From positions 889,501-953,500 of the forward strand of contig NZ_CP084737.1 of assembly GCF_024730665.1 (NCBI RefSeq): 64,000 nucleotides of DNA, in the 5' to 3' direction. Position 1 is the first letter of the stretch. The number at the start of each line of letters is the position of its first letter. Below are positions 22,692 through 34,166 of this stretch, piece by piece. The position numbers were made by a program, and so were the translations under genes. The notes beneath the pieces were generated by a model that made no database searches, was not told the DNA's origin, and saw nothing but the letters and a program-made list of their open reading frames with translations. The DNA comes from Coxiella-like endosymbiont (GTDB lineage Bacteria > Pseudomonadota > Gammaproteobacteria > Coxiellales > Coxiellaceae).

Positions 22692-24656
22692 ATGATAATT
22701 CGGAATTTGACATCACTGACTGTGTTAGCGCCCTTGTTGGGTTGTTTAATTGCAGGATTAGGAGGCGCCAAACGTATAGGCGGCCGTCGTGGAGTGCAGT
22801 GGGTCACTATTAGTTTAATGACGATTTCCTTCTTAAGTGCTGTTTGGCTTTTCAAATTAGTAGCGATTAAAGGAGAAGATTATTATGGGACCATTTACAC
22901 GTGGGGTATTAGTGGTCGATTTCATTTTGATATGGGATTTATGGTAGACCAGTTAACATCTGTGATGATATTAATTGTGACCTTTATTTCTTGGGTTGTG
23001 CACATTTATAGTACCGGTTATATGGCTGATGACCCAGGTTATCAGCGATTTTTCTCTTATATGTCGATGTTTACTTTTGCGATGCTCGTGCTAGTTACGG
23101 CGAATAATTTTCTTCAATTATTTTTCGGTTGGGAAGGAGTCGGTTTAGTTTCGTATTTATTAATTGGTTTCTGGTTTGAGAAAGAATCTGCTGCGGCTGG
23201 TAGTTTAAAAGCTTTTTTAGTAAATCGGGTTGGTGACTTTGGATTTATTCTAGGAATTGCCGCTATTTTTAATTACTTCGGAAGTCTGGATTACCACACC
23301 GTCTTCAATGAAGTAGGGGGCATGCATGGTACATTGAATATTTTTCCAAGCATTCATTGGTCTGTAATTACAGTGATTTGTATTTTGTTGTTTATCGGCT
23401 CCATGGGTAAATCAGCACAAATGCCATTGCACGTATGGTTGCCAGAATCCATGGAAGGCCCTATTCCGATTTCCGCTCTTATTCATGCCGCAACGATGGT
23501 GACATCAGGTGTATTTTTAGTTGCACGTATGTCTCCGCTCTTTGAATTATCTCAAGTGGCACTCAGTACAGTACTCATTATTGGTGCGACTACGGCGCTT
23601 TTAACAAGTTTATTGGCTTTTGTAGAATTTGATATCAAGCGTGTCATCGCATTTTCAACGATGTCGCAGTTAGGTTATATGATGGCAGCGGATGGTGTAT
23701 CTGCTTATTCTGCGGGCATTTTTCATTTATTAACGCATGCTTGCTTTAAAGCATTATTATTTCTGTCCGCTGGGTCCGTTATTGTTGCCATGCATCATGA
23801 ACAAGACATGCGCAAAATGGGCGGCCTTCGAAAATATTTGCCGGTGACCTATATGACTTTTTTAATAGGCGCCTTATCATTAGCTGCTATTCCACCTTTT
23901 GCAGGGTTTTATTCTAAAGATGCTATTATTGAAGCAGTATCGTATTCCACTATTCCCGGTGCAGGATATGCTTATGGGTGTTTATTAGTCGGTGCTTTTT
24001 TAACGAGCTATTATATTTTTCGGGTGTTTTTTATGACTTTTCATACTGACGCTCGAATGAACTTCGAGGTGAAAGCGACATTGAAAGAAACTCCATGGAA
24101 TATGTATGGGCCTCAATGGATATTAAGCGCTCCCTCTCTATTATTGGGTGCGCTATTAATTTACTGGATTCTGTATCGTTGTTCCGATTTACTAGGCTCA
24201 AGCATTCAAATATTGCCATCTTACGATGTATTGCAAAATATGGCTAACGAATATAGTAGTGCTTTCTTTATGGCTTTTCATTCAATCATCACACTGCCAT
24301 TTTGGGCATCCGTTTTAGGAATTTTATCTGCCTGGTTTATGGTCATTGGCATGCCAAAAATACCCATATTACTAGAACATCGTATGCCGTGGTTGTATCG
24401 AATTTTAGTGGCTAGGTATGCATTTGATGCTTTTAATTGGATTATTTTTGTTCGTGGTAGTCGGGTGTTGGCTAATTTCTTTTTCCGTGTAGGAGACTTG
24501 AAATTACTAGATCATTTCATTGTAGACGGTTCAGGAAGAAGCGCTACCCGCGTAGCACATTTTATACGCCGTTTACAATCAGGATACCTATATGATTACA
24601 TATTTGCAATGATTCTGGGTTTATTGGTATTTTTAATTTGGTTAGTATTGACATAA
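22692..24656 (+). CDS. nuoL: NADH-quinone oxidoreductase subunit L
   Basis: Antiporter-like proton-pumping subunit (ND5 type) at the tip of the membrane arm. 654 residues with the long C-terminal lateral helix region. Motifs: FFGWEGVGLVSYLLIGFW (catalytic Glu), SAQMPLHVWLPESMEGPIPISALIHAATMVTSGVFLVAR, KRVIAFSTMSQLGYM and HLLTHACFKALLFLSAGSVI. ATG 22692. No frame break over almost 2 kb. Confidence 0.97.
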   Translation: MIIRNLTSLTVLAPLLGCLIAGLGGAKRIGGRRGVQWVTISLMTISFLSAVWLFKLVAIKGEDYYGTIYTWGISGRFHFDMGFMVDQLTSVMILIVTFISWVVHIYSTGYMADDPGYQRFFSYMSMFTFAMLVLVTANNFLQLFFGWEGVGLVSYLLIGFWFEKESAAAGSLKAFLVNRVGDFGFILGIAAIFNYFGSLDYHTVFNEVGGMHGTLNIFPSIHWSVITVICILLFIGSMGKSAQMPLHVWLPESMEGPIPISALIHAATMVTSGVFLVARMSPLFELSQVALSTVLIIGATTALLTSLLAFVEFDIKRVIAFSTMSQLGYMMAADGVSAYSAGIFHLLTHACFKALLFLSAGSVIVAMHHEQDMRKMGGLRKYLPVTYMTFLIGALSLAAIPPFAGFYSKDAIIEAVSYSTIPGAGYAYGCLLVGAFLTSYYIFRVFFMTFHTDARMNFEVKATLKETPWNMYGPQWILSAPSLLLGALLIYWILYRCSDLLGSSIQILPSYDVLQNMANEYSSAFFMAFHSIITLPFWASVLGILSAWFMVIGMPKIPILLEHRMPWLYRILVARYAFDAFNWIIFVRGSRVLANFFFRVGDLKLLDHFIVDGSGRSATRVAHFIRRLQSGYLYDYIFAMILGLLVFLIWLVLT

Positions 24657-24661
24657 AAGTA

Positions 24662-26182
24662 ATGACATTTGAAAATACACATTTGCTGAGTATACTAATC
24701 TGGCTGCCCATTTTGGGAGCTATTCCTGTAGGGATGCTTAGTAGAGAAGAACGCACACATCAAGCGCGTGTGTTGGCACTGGTTGTAGCATCAATTTCCG
24801 TCATAATTTGTATCCATCTGTGTATCATTTTCGATCCAACTACTGCAGCGATGCAACTCACGGAACATTTCAACTGGATTCCTATATCAAAAATAAATTA
24901 TGACATTGGTATTGATGGCATTTCCATGCCACTCGTTGTGTTGACCTGTTTTACGACGCTGTTGGTAGTTTTGGCTTCTTGGACGATGGTGAACAAAAAA
25001 ACAGGGCACTACCTAGCTACTTTTTTGGTAATGCAGGGATCAGTTATCGGGGTGTTTTTATCCTTAGATGCAATATTATTTTATTTCTTTTGGGAAGCGA
25101 TGTTGATTCCGATTTACCTCAGTATCGGTATTTGGGGAATGGAAAAGCGTTCGTATGCTGCAATTAAATTTTTTCTTTATACTTTTTTTGGATCCTCATT
25201 GTTACTAGTCTCTTTATTATATTTAGGTATGCGCTCTGGAAGCTTCTATATTCCGAATTATTATTGTTTACATATGACTATGACCACTCAAATTTTGATT
25301 TTCATAGGTTTTTTTATTGCATTTGCTATCAAGGCACCAATGTGGCCGCTTCACACGTGGTTGCCAGATGTACACACCGAGGCTCCGGTAGGTGGCTCTG
25401 TGGTATTGTCGGCTTTAATGCTGAAATTAGGCAGCTACGGTTTCTTGCGATTCAGCTTGCCTATTGTACCTGATGCGAGCCGTTATTTAGATTGGCTTAT
25501 AATTATTCTTTCGCTTATTGCTATTGTGTACATTGGATTTATTGCAATTGCACAAACCGACATGAAAAAATTAATTGCCTATTCATCAGTGGCGCACACG
25601 GGATTTATTACATTGGGTGCGTTTATGTTGTTCGTGATTGTAGCACACACAGGGAGTAGAAAATACGCATATCTGAGTTTAGAAGGTGCCATGGTGCAAA
25701 TGATTTCACATGCTTTTAGCGCTGGTGCGATGTTTTTAGCGTTTGGTATACTGTACCAACGGTTACATTCGCGTTATATTCGCGATTTTGGCGGCATTGC
25801 TAAAACCATGCCTTGTTTTTCCGCCTTTTTTATGGTTTTTTCAATGTCCAATGTGGGTTTACCAGGGACTTCAGGATTTGTAGGTGAATTCATGATCCTG
25901 CTTAGCACATTTAAGTCCAGCTTTTGGGTAACCTTTTTGGCGGCATCCACCTTGTTGATTGGAGCTGCTTATACGTTGTGGATGTATAAACGAGTTTTTT
26001 TCGGTCCTATTACTCATCCAGGAGTGATGCAGTTAAAAGATATTGGTTTTTCAGAGACTATCATTTTCGTGTTATTAACAGCTGCTGTCGTGTGCATCGG
26101 TATTTACCCAAATTCGTTATTAAATATGCTTCATGCTTCAATTGGTAATTTATTACATGAAGCGTTGCAATCGAAATTATAA
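24662..26182 (+). CDS. nuoM: NADH-quinone oxidoreductase subunit M
   Basis: Antiporter-like proton-pumping subunit (ND4 type). About 506 residues and 14 helices. Motifs: FFWEAMLIPIYLSIGIWG (Glu of the proton channel), IKAPMWPLHTWLPDVHTEAPVGGSVVLSALMLKLGSYGFLRF and KKLIAYSSVAHTGF. ATG 24662 lies 5 bp after the nuoL stop and fits the family N-terminus; the frame is open slightly further upstream into nuoL. Confidence 0.97.
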   Translation: MTFENTHLLSILIWLPILGAIPVGMLSREERTHQARVLALVVASISVIICIHLCIIFDPTTAAMQLTEHFNWIPISKINYDIGIDGISMPLVVLTCFTTLLVVLASWTMVNKKTGHYLATFLVMQGSVIGVFLSLDAILFYFFWEAMLIPIYLSIGIWGMEKRSYAAIKFFLYTFFGSSLLLVSLLYLGMRSGSFYIPNYYCLHMTMTTQILIFIGFFIAFAIKAPMWPLHTWLPDVHTEAPVGGSVVLSALMLKLGSYGFLRFSLPIVPDASRYLDWLIIILSLIAIVYIGFIAIAQTDMKKLIAYSSVAHTGFITLGAFMLFVIVAHTGSRKYAYLSLEGAMVQMISHAFSAGAMFLAFGILYQRLHSRYIRDFGGIAKTMPCFSAFFMVFSMSNVGLPGTSGFVGEFMILLSTFKSSFWVTFLAASTLLIGAAYTLWMYKRVFFGPITHPGVMQLKDIGFSETIIFVLLTAAVVCIGIYPNSLLNMLHASIGNLLHEALQSKL

Positions 26183-26191
26183 AGGTAAGAT

Positions 26192-27637
26192 ATGCTATCA
26201 GCATTAGCCAATTTTATTCTAGCTATTCCTGAGATGGCTGTGCTATTCATAGCACTCGTAATTTTAATGATGGGCATCTTCTTAAGGAAATATCCTCAAA
26301 TTCCTTATTATTTGGCGCAGGTTACTTTAATTGTTGCTTTCTGGGTAACTTGGCATAATTTTGCTCATTTTAGTTTTTTAACAATGTTTGCTTTTGAACA
26401 CTTATTTATGATGGATCATTTATCCGTTTGTTTAAAATTATTTATTTACTTATCTGTGTTTTTTACTTTTATTTACGCTCGTGAATATAATGACGAACGC
26501 AACATTTCCGCTACAGAATTTTATACATTAGGTTTGCTGTCCTTACTGGGAATGATGATTCTGGTTTCTTCTTGCAATTTGTTAATCCTCTTTTTAGGAT
26601 TAGAATTGTTTTCATTGCCAACCTACACCATGGTCGCGATGCATCGCCGAAAAACCCGTTGTGTAGAAGCAAGCATGAAATATTTTATTATCGGCACGGT
26701 TGCTTCAGGAATATTGCTCTATGGCATGTCGATTATTTTTGGTGCTACTAAAAGCCTAGATTTAATTCAAATTGCACGGATTGTTGCTGGCATACCGTTG
26801 CATCAGAATTTAGCGTTAATCGTTGGTCTTGTTTTTATTACGGCAGGAGTGGCTTTTAAATTAGGCACTGCTCCTTTTCATATGTGGGTACCGGATGTAT
26901 ATGAAGGCGCACCAAGTTCTGTTACCTTATTTATTGCTACAGCACCAAAAATAGCAGCTTATGCTATGCTAATCCGATTATTTCTAAGCACGATGCCTGC
27001 TTTACAGGTGCAGTGGCATGAAATGCTCATTGTTATCGTGATTTTGTCTATGGTTGTCGGTAATTTTGCTGTTATTGTGCAGTCCAATATTAAACGAATG
27101 CTAGCTTATTCGTCAATTGCCCACATGGGTTACATGTTGTTAGGCGTCTTATGCGGCACACGTGAGGGTTATGCTGCTGCGATGTTTTATATTATTACCT
27201 ATAGTCTGATGACTATAGGTGCTTTCGGTGTGATTATTTTAATGAGTCGTGGTGGTTTCGAGGTTGAAAATATTAAGGATTTTGTAGGATTAAACAATCG
27301 TAATCCATGGTTAGCTTTCGTGATGATGCTAGTTTTATTTTCTTTAGCAGGGGTTCCCCCTTTGGCAGGATTTATAGCTAAAGTAGGAGTGTTAGATTCG
27401 TTAATTCAAATACATTTGGTATGGCTTGCAGTGCTTGCTGTGTTATTAACTATCGTTGGCGCTTATTCTTACATTCATGTAGTGAGAGCAATGTACTTTG
27501 AAGAGGCTTCCTTTCAGCTTGAACCTATTCAATCTTCATTAGAAATAAAAATTGCTATTTCTCTTAATGGTCTGGCTGTACTTTTTGTCGGGCTTTTCCC
27601 AAACTATTTATATATTCTATCCCATTGGGCTTTTTAA
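26192..27637 (+). CDS. nuoN: NADH-quinone oxidoreductase subunit N
   Basis: Antiporter-like proton-pumping subunit (ND2 type). 481 residues and about 14 helices. Motifs: LFLGLELFSLPTYTMVAM, FKLGTAPFHMWVPDVYEGAPSSVTLFIATAPKIAAYAML and KRMLAYSSIAHMGYMLLG. The last gene of the operon. It ends at the border of a 1.6 kb eroded gap; no convincing terminator is seen (a weak TCCCGT/ACGGGA hairpin near 27655 lacks a T run). Confidence 0.97.
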   Translation: MLSALANFILAIPEMAVLFIALVILMMGIFLRKYPQIPYYLAQVTLIVAFWVTWHNFAHFSFLTMFAFEHLFMMDHLSVCLKLFIYLSVFFTFIYAREYNDERNISATEFYTLGLLSLLGMMILVSSCNLLILFLGLELFSLPTYTMVAMHRRKTRCVEASMKYFIIGTVASGILLYGMSIIFGATKSLDLIQIARIVAGIPLHQNLALIVGLVFITAGVAFKLGTAPFHMWVPDVYEGAPSSVTLFIATAPKIAAYAMLIRLFLSTMPALQVQWHEMLIVIVILSMVVGNFAVIVQSNIKRMLAYSSIAHMGYMLLGVLCGTREGYAAAMFYIITYSLMTIGAFGVIILMSRGGFEVENIKDFVGLNNRNPWLAFVMMLVLFSLAGVPPLAGFIAKVGVLDSLIQIHLVWLAVLAVLLTIVGAYSYIHVVRAMYFEEASFQLEPIQSSLEIKIAISLNGLAVLFVGLFPNYLYILSHWAF

Positions 27638-29247
27638 TTCTCCTTAAATAGTACTCCCGTGGTTAAGCGACGGGAAGGAAGGAGTGGAGATATACTCGTT
27701 AATCAGTTTACAGCTTTGGCGATCTCGTATCACTTTCTCAATCTCCGGTGTTTGATTGAGTTTCTGGCTCAAACTAGCATTATTCCTTTGCAAAAGATAT
27801 AATAAAAGCGTTAAATACATCAAAGATAAGCCTCTCCGCGCCTATAAAGATAGTGATTTCGACGAGGAGAGCAAGCCTGTCCATTTTACTGTCAATAAAG
27901 AGAAAACTGAAGTGTATCAATGCTGATGACACTCACAGCAATTTCAGGGGAAAATATTCCGGATTCTGTGTAAGATAATCACAGGTACAGTCGAAAAGCA
28001 GCTGCAACTCCGGCATACTATTTCAAAGCTAGATACAGCATCAAAAAAAGAGACTTTCACCTATTATAAATTAAATTAAAGTCGTGCACAGGACATAGTG
28101 AATCCTTATTCTTTTACTTTTAATTCAAAGAATATTGATAATAGTGAAAAATGTAGTCACAGCAAACAAAAAAAGTGGGATCAGTACTTTTTAATCTAAA
28201 GAGTCGTAGATTAGTATAAAATTCGGTAATCATAACTGAAGTTAGTTTCTAAATAATGAAACTAACCAGAAAATATTTCCATGAAAGAATATTTCTTTCA
28301 TGGAAATTAACTTAAAAAGAAAGACAGCCTCTTTTGGAAGAAGCACTGGAATAAAAGGGACGCTTGCCAACATAGGCGATTAGCGGCTGCAATAATGCTG
28401 GTTACATGCCACATTTAGAAACTGGAACAGGCACCAATCTCACGATCAGAATATGCTAATCTAAAACAGAAGATAAAGAGAACAAGCTACAAGAAAATGG
28501 TAGCTAACAAAGGAGACATGGCCAGTGTGCGATGTTGGTCGTTTTTTAATATTTTTAAGGTACGCGGAATTAGTTAATTCATCAAAAAGCTGTAAATCAA
28601 CCAATAACTATTGTATGCAATGATTCATCTGATGGTGAGGGGTAAAAAGGAGATATCTCAAAATTATGGTAACTAAGAAATGAATCCAATGAAATATCTG
28701 CTTGATACCTCGCAGCCTCTCATATAAAAACCCTATCCCTCCCTAACTCAATGAAAACTAATCCGGCGGCGACCTTAAATAGAAAATGAGATGGAAATTA
28801 GAGAAAGAAAAATCCATTGTAACGAAGATGATGCTACTCTCATCCAACATAACACTGAGATTACCTGCACACAGCTTACCATACTTACCCATTCGGAAAC
28901 TAAAAGGTGATAGCAGGAAAATTGATAAGAAGGACGAAAATACAAAGAGATGCGCAAAACAGATAATAACGACGCTACTACTGCAGCCTTTTCTCCGTAT
29001 CATAAAATCATAAATAATATTTTACTCTTTCATCGTTATAGGGATATTGCTAGAGTGACTGCCACCGAATTATAAATTAATTGCTCGCCTGCTTAGTTCA
29101 TTTCCCCTCTTGATCAAAGTGAGTATTTTATTTTTTCTGGTCAACAGTTGCTTGTCATTCTGTAAATTTATTTATATCATTCATGTTATCTATCATTTAT
29201 ATTGCCTATAGTTAAACTGCGATACATAGAAGAAAATACAGCATTGA
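27638..29247. other. eroded region between nuoN and initiator tRNA
   Basis: About 1.6 kb without a recognisable gene. Open stretches near 28758-29013 on both strands are mirror-image artefacts of low stop density and have no motif. A small hairpin repeat (28275-28307) is present. Confidence 0.65.
28275..28307. repeat. inverted repeat, 13-bp perfect arms
   Basis: ATTTCCATGAAAG (28275-28287), a 7-base spacer, then CTTTCATGGAAAT (28295-28307). Followed by AT-rich DNA without a T run. No flanking gene. Confidence 0.8.
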
Positions 29248-29324
<77 letters not shown>

Positions 29325-29359
29325 ACTTTCGCTTTTGTGAAATCCCTGTTTTGGAGTTC

Positions 29360-29394
29360 AAAAAAGGGCGAGTTTACGCCCTTTTTTGTTTTTA
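29360..29394 (+). terminator. Rho-independent terminator/attenuator after the initiator tRNA
   Basis: AAAAAAGGGCG (29360-29370), loop AGTTTA, CGCCCTTTTTT (29377-29387), continuing into more T. A perfect 11-bp stem with a T tract, 35 bp after the tRNA and just before rimP. It could partly uncouple tRNA from rimP-nusA expression. Confidence 0.85.
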
Positions 29395-29402
29395 AGGTGG
29401 AA

Positions 29403-29872
29403 ATGTATCAAATGCAAGCAGTACAGCGGATTATTGGTCCAGCTATAAAATTTTTAGGCTTTGAGCTGGTGTCTTGTGAACTGCATCGTTACGGTAGCGG
29501 CGTGAGGGTATTGCGGATTACGATTGATAGCGCAGCTGGTGTCAGCTTAGATGATTGTACAAGAATTAGTCGACAAGTGAGTGTAATACTGGATGTCGAA
29601 GATCCTATTAGTGGTCATTATAATTTAGAAGTTTCCTCCCTGGGTTGGAACGGCCCCTATTTGCGATTGATCATTACCGTCGATTTATAGGACGACCTGT
29701 TAGAATACGATTGCGGTTGCCGAGGGCAGGGCAGCGTCAATTTCGTGGCGTTATTGTTGCTGTAGATAAAGAAATTACGTTAAAAATTGATGATAGTAAG
29801 TTAAAAGTTGCGTTAAGCGAAATTGAAAAAGCGAATCTAATAGCTAGCGAATTTCGAGGGCTAACAAAATGA
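29403..29872 (+). CDS. rimP: ribosome maturation factor RimP, one frame break
   Basis: Needed for maturation of the 30S subunit. About 156 residues. [29 protein letters not shown] and YNLEVSSPG mark the N-terminal alpha/beta domain, and [18 protein letters not shown] and FRGVI the beta-barrel domain. The frame breaks at CCC 29638-29640; four C would read [11 protein letters not shown] as in the family. ATG 29403 is chosen because the frame upstream crosses a terminator hairpin; ATG 29412 is also possible. It overlaps nusA by 4 bp. Confidence 0.9.
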
Positions 29873-31373
29873 ATAAAAATATTTTATTAATCGTTGATTC
29901 AATATCGAACGAACGCGGTGTTTCGAAAGAAGTTATTTTCGAGGCTATTGAAGCTGCGTTAGCAACAGTGACGGCAAAACGTTATAAGGATGCGGATGTA
30001 AAAATTCGCGTGGCTATCAATCGGGAAGTGGGCAATTATAAAACATTCCGTTGCTGGACAGTCGTTGAAAGCACGAATGAGCTGCTCGAATTACCAGATC
30101 AACAAATGACGCTAAAACAAGCTCAGGAAATTGATCCTGCACTTGAAATCGGCGATGTTATTGAAGAGCCGGTTGAATCCATAGAATTCGGTCGAATTGC
30201 AGCACAACAAGCCAAGCAAGTCATCGTCCAAAAAGTTCGGGAAGCTGAACGAGCGAAGATTGTGCAACAGTATGAAAAGAGATTGGGTGAGCTTGTTATT
30301 GGTGTGGTTAAACGAGTAACACGTGATAACATCATTTTAGATATGGGAGAAAATGCTGAGGCGTTGTTGCCACGTGAAGAAATGATCCCGAGAGAAGCTG
30401 TGCGAGTGAATGATCGTTTACGTGCCTATCTATGCGATGTTCGTCGAGATAAACGTGGTCCGCAATTGTTTGTTAGTCGCACGCGTCCTCAATTTTTGAT
30501 TGAGCTGTTTAAAATCGAAGTACCTGAGATTGGTGAAGAAGTTATTGAGATTAAAGGTGCTGCGCGTGATCCTGGTTCGCGTGCTAAAATTGCAGTTAAA
30601 ACTAACGATGGACGCATTGATCCTATCGGTGCTTGCGTCGGCATGCGCGGTTCGCGTGTACAGGCTGTTTCTAATGAGTTAGGCGGAGAGCGAATTGATA
30701 TTGTATTATGGGACGATAATCCTGCTCAATTGGTTATTAACGCGATGGCACCAGCAGAAGTTCCTTCTATTGTTGTGGATGAGGAATCACATGCAATGGA
30801 TATTGCAGTTCCAGAAGAGCAGCTTTCACAAGCAATCGGTCGAAACGGACAGAATGTTCGATTGGCTAGTGAATTAACTGGATGGACATTAAACGTCATG
30901 AGTGAAATGCAACTGGCTCAAAAAATGAAAAAGAAGCTGGAAATATTAAGTCTGTTTTTATGGAAAAATTGGATGTAGACGAAGAAGTAGCCAATGCATT
31001 GGTACAAGAAGGCTTCATGAGTTTAGAAGATGTGGCCTACGTTTCTAAAAAAGAGTTGCAAAGTGTTGAAGGATTTGATGAGGTTATTGCTGCCGAATTA
31101 CAACGACGTGCCAGCGATGTTCTCTTAACACAAGAAATCGCTAATCAGGAAAAAATAAACGAGGTCAAACCTGCGGCAGATTTATTAGATGTACAAGAAA
31201 TGACAGAGGAATTAGCACGCCAATTAGCAGCGCACGAAGTACTCACACGTGACGATTTAGCGGAGATGTCCGTGGATGACTTAAAAGAAATTATAGAAAT
31301 TGATGATGAATCAGCTGCTAAATTAATTATGGCAGCACGAGCCCATTGGTTTACGGAAGAAGAAAGAAGATAA
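29869..31373 (+). CDS. nusA: transcription factor NusA, one frame break
   Basis: Binds RNA polymerase and controls pausing, termination and antitermination. About 501 residues. N-terminal RNAP-binding domain, S1 domain (about 135-200, with [19 protein letters not shown]), KH1 and KH2 ([25 protein letters not shown] and [18 protein letters not shown]), and two C-terminal acidic repeat domains (LAYVSKKEL-like and [10 protein letters not shown]). The frame breaks in the A6 run 30920-30925; A7 restores it. The break lies between the KH core and the acidic repeats, so even the truncated product would keep the essential core. Confidence 0.93.
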
Positions 31374-31383
31374 GAGCTGATAT

Positions 31384-33813
31384 ATGATAGCTGACATTAG
31401 TGTAAAACAACTTGCTGATTTAGTACGGACAACGCCAGAGCGTCTTTTAGAACAATTAAAAGACGCGGGTGTTGCGGTCACTCACGTTGATCAAACGATT
31501 ACCGATGATCAAAAAAGAAAATTACTTTTGCATTTAAAAACCGCTCACAGTCCGGAATCTGAAAAACACTCAAAAATCATTTTGAAGCGCAAAAAATTAA
31601 GTACAGCGAAGTCTGGGAAAAAAGTGTTAACGTCGAAATCCGATCTAAGCGAATATACATTAAACTGGTTGAAGAAGAAAAATCAGTGATAAAAGAAGCA
31701 GCTTTTCAGGAAGAAGTGTCATTACTTCCTCCTGCTACTGAGCCAGTAACTGAGTTTAAAAAAGAAAATGTGGGAGTTGTAACTATTGAAGCATTGCCCG
31801 GATTTAAAGCAAAAAAAACAACTAAAAAAACCACTGCGGAAATGAAAGAAAAAGAAACAGCGAAAACAGGGCTTCGCAAAGAGTCGCGCTCACGTTCACG
31901 TAGATCCGAAGAAGAATATCAATGGGAGGAGAAGAGGGAAGAGCTGCATATGAGTAAATTTGCTGAGGAACGCCGACGACGATATAAACCTGCAGTAGAA
32001 ATAAATAGGGCTTCGACTCGACTGGAACACGGTTTTGCTAAACCTACTACTCCCGTTATTAGAGACGTATTACTCCCTGAATCCATTACAGTGCTTGACC
32101 TGGCCCAAAAGATGTCTGTGAAAGCGGCGGAAGTTATAAGAGTCATGATGAAGATGGGTGCGATGGTAACGATTAATCAGCGCATTGACCAGGAAACTGC
32201 TGCGATTGTAGTCCAAGAAATGGGCCACAATCCCAAGCTCATTAAAGAAGACACGTTAGAAGCAGACTTAGCGGCCACCATAGGAGAGATGGTAGGTGAA
32301 GCTGTGCCGCGGGCACCCGTTGTCACTATTATGGGACATGTAGATCACGGTAAAACCTCATTGTTAGATTATATTCGGCGCAAGAAGGTTACCAGTACTG
32401 AAGCAGGGGTATTACGCAACATATTGGTGCCTATCATGTCGAAACGGAGCAGGGAGTGATTACTTTCCTGGATACACCAGGTCACGAGGCATTCACCGCG
32501 ATGCGTGCCCGTGGCGCTAAGTGTACGGATATTGTGGTGCTCGTCGTCGCGGCGGATGATGGGGTGATGCCGCAGACGGTTGAAGCTATTCAACATGCCA
32601 GGGCCGCCAAAGTGCCGATAGTAGTTGCTATTAATAAAATGGATAAACCAGAAGCAGATCCAGATCGAATTAAAACCGAGCTCTCAAAGCAAGATGTGCT
32701 CCCTGAAGAATGGGGGGTGATGCTATGTTCCAGCCAATTTCGGCAAAAACTGGTGATGGTGTGGATGCGCTCCTCGAACGCATTTTACTGCAAGCGGAAG
32801 TATTAGGATTAAAATCCGTAGCGATGGGTCCTGCAAAGGGGGTAGTCATTGAATCTCGTCTCGATAAAGGCCGTGGACCGATAGCAACTGTGTTGGTAAC
32901 AGATGGCGAATTATATCCCGGTGATATTCTTCTCGCTGGTCGTGAGTATGGTCGGGTGCGCGCGATGATTGGCGATGATGGTAAATTATGTAAAAGCGCT
33001 GGCCCTTCTATGCCAGTGGAAATATTGGGGTTGTCCGGTACACCTGTAGCTGGTGATGAGGCTGTGGTAGTACCAGAAGAACGTAAGGCGCGAGAAATAG
33101 CTCGTTTTCGTCAGGGTAAATATCGTAAAGTGCGTTTGGCAAAAAAACAAACTGCACATCTCGAACATATTTTTGATAAGATGAGTGAAGGGAAGCAAAG
33201 TGTATTAAATATTGTTTTAAAAGCGGACGTGCAAGGATCTCTGGAAGCCTTAACCGAAGCGCTTAATAAAATTTCTACAGACGAAGTTAAAATTAACATT
33301 ATCGCTAGCGGTGTTGGCGGTATTACCGAATCTGATGTGCATTTAGCTATTGCTTCGGACGCAGTCATGATTGGGTTTAATGTTCGTGCTGATGCGTCAA
33401 CGCGCGCATTAGTCGAACTGGAAGGAGTTGATCTTCGTTATTTCAGTGTTATTTATGATTTGATTGATGAAGTGAAAAAGGCACTTAGTGGTTTGTTATC
33501 GCCAGAATTAGAAGAAAAAATTGTGGGATTAGGTGAAGTGCGCGAAGTTTTCCGTTCATCAAAATTAGGTGCTATTGCTGGTTGTATGGTAGTTGAAGGT
33601 GTAGTTCGTCGTCATTTGCCTATTCGTGTATTGAGGGATAATGTTGTGATTTATGAAGGTGAGCTTGAATCCTTGCGTCGTTTTAAAGAAGATGTTGCCG
33701 AAGTACGTTATGGTATGGAATGTGGTATTGGCGTAAAAAATTACAACGATGTAAAAGTCGCTGATCAGATCGAAGTTTATGAAAAAATTCAAATCGAACG
33801 GAAAATTACTTGA
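31384..33813 (+). CDS. infB: translation initiation factor IF-2, three frame breaks
   Basis: GTPase that places initiator tRNA on the ribosome. About 810 residues. The IF2 N-domain ([19 protein letters not shown]) is followed by a charged linker, a second N-domain, the G domain ([49 protein letters not shown]), and domains II-IV to the stop. Breaks, each one missing base, lie in the A6 run 31618-31623 (linker), the G4 run 32406-32409 (just before the switch II region) and the G6 run 32712-32717 (before SAK). Two disrupt the GTPase domain, so a literal reading would give no functional IF-2, yet infB is essential and every other residue looks conserved. Confidence 0.93.
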
Positions 33814-34166
33814 CAACAACACAGCGCCAACAGCGTGTAGCTGATCTTATTCATCATCAATTAGCGGTGCTTCTTAAAAAAGAAGTACACGATCCGCGAT
33901 TGGTCAGAATTTCTATAACGGCAGTTTCGATATCTCCTGATTTGAAACAGGCAAAAATTTTCTACACATTTTTGGAAAACAAAAATCGAAAAGCGACTCA
34001 AAAAGCCCTTGATAAAGCAATAGGTTATTTACGATGTTTGTTGGCTGAGGCTACTAAATTACGATACGTACCTCAATTGCAATTTGCTTATGATGAATCA
34101 CTAGAGCGAGCTGAGAGAATTTCATCGTTGATAAACTGTGCGTTCAAGAATGACAACGATAGCTAA
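33810..34166 (+). CDS. rbfA: 30S ribosome-binding factor RbfA
   Basis: Small KH-fold protein that helps mature the 16S rRNA 5' end. 118 residues. [26 protein letters not shown] and the [20 protein letters not shown] ending are typical. Start TTG 33810 overlaps the infB stop, giving the family N-terminus without extra residues. No frame break. Confidence 0.93.
   Translation: MTTTQRQQRVADLIHHQLAVLLKKEVHDPRLVRISITAVSISPDLKQAKIFYTFLENKNRKATQKALDKAIGYLRCLLAEATKLRYVPQLQFAYDESLERAERISSLINCAFKNDNDS

Noticed and set aside
28758-29013. Overlapping 60-81-codon open frames on both strands before the initiator tRNA
   Set aside because: Open frames on both strands over the same stretch reflect few stops by chance; none has a recognisable domain.
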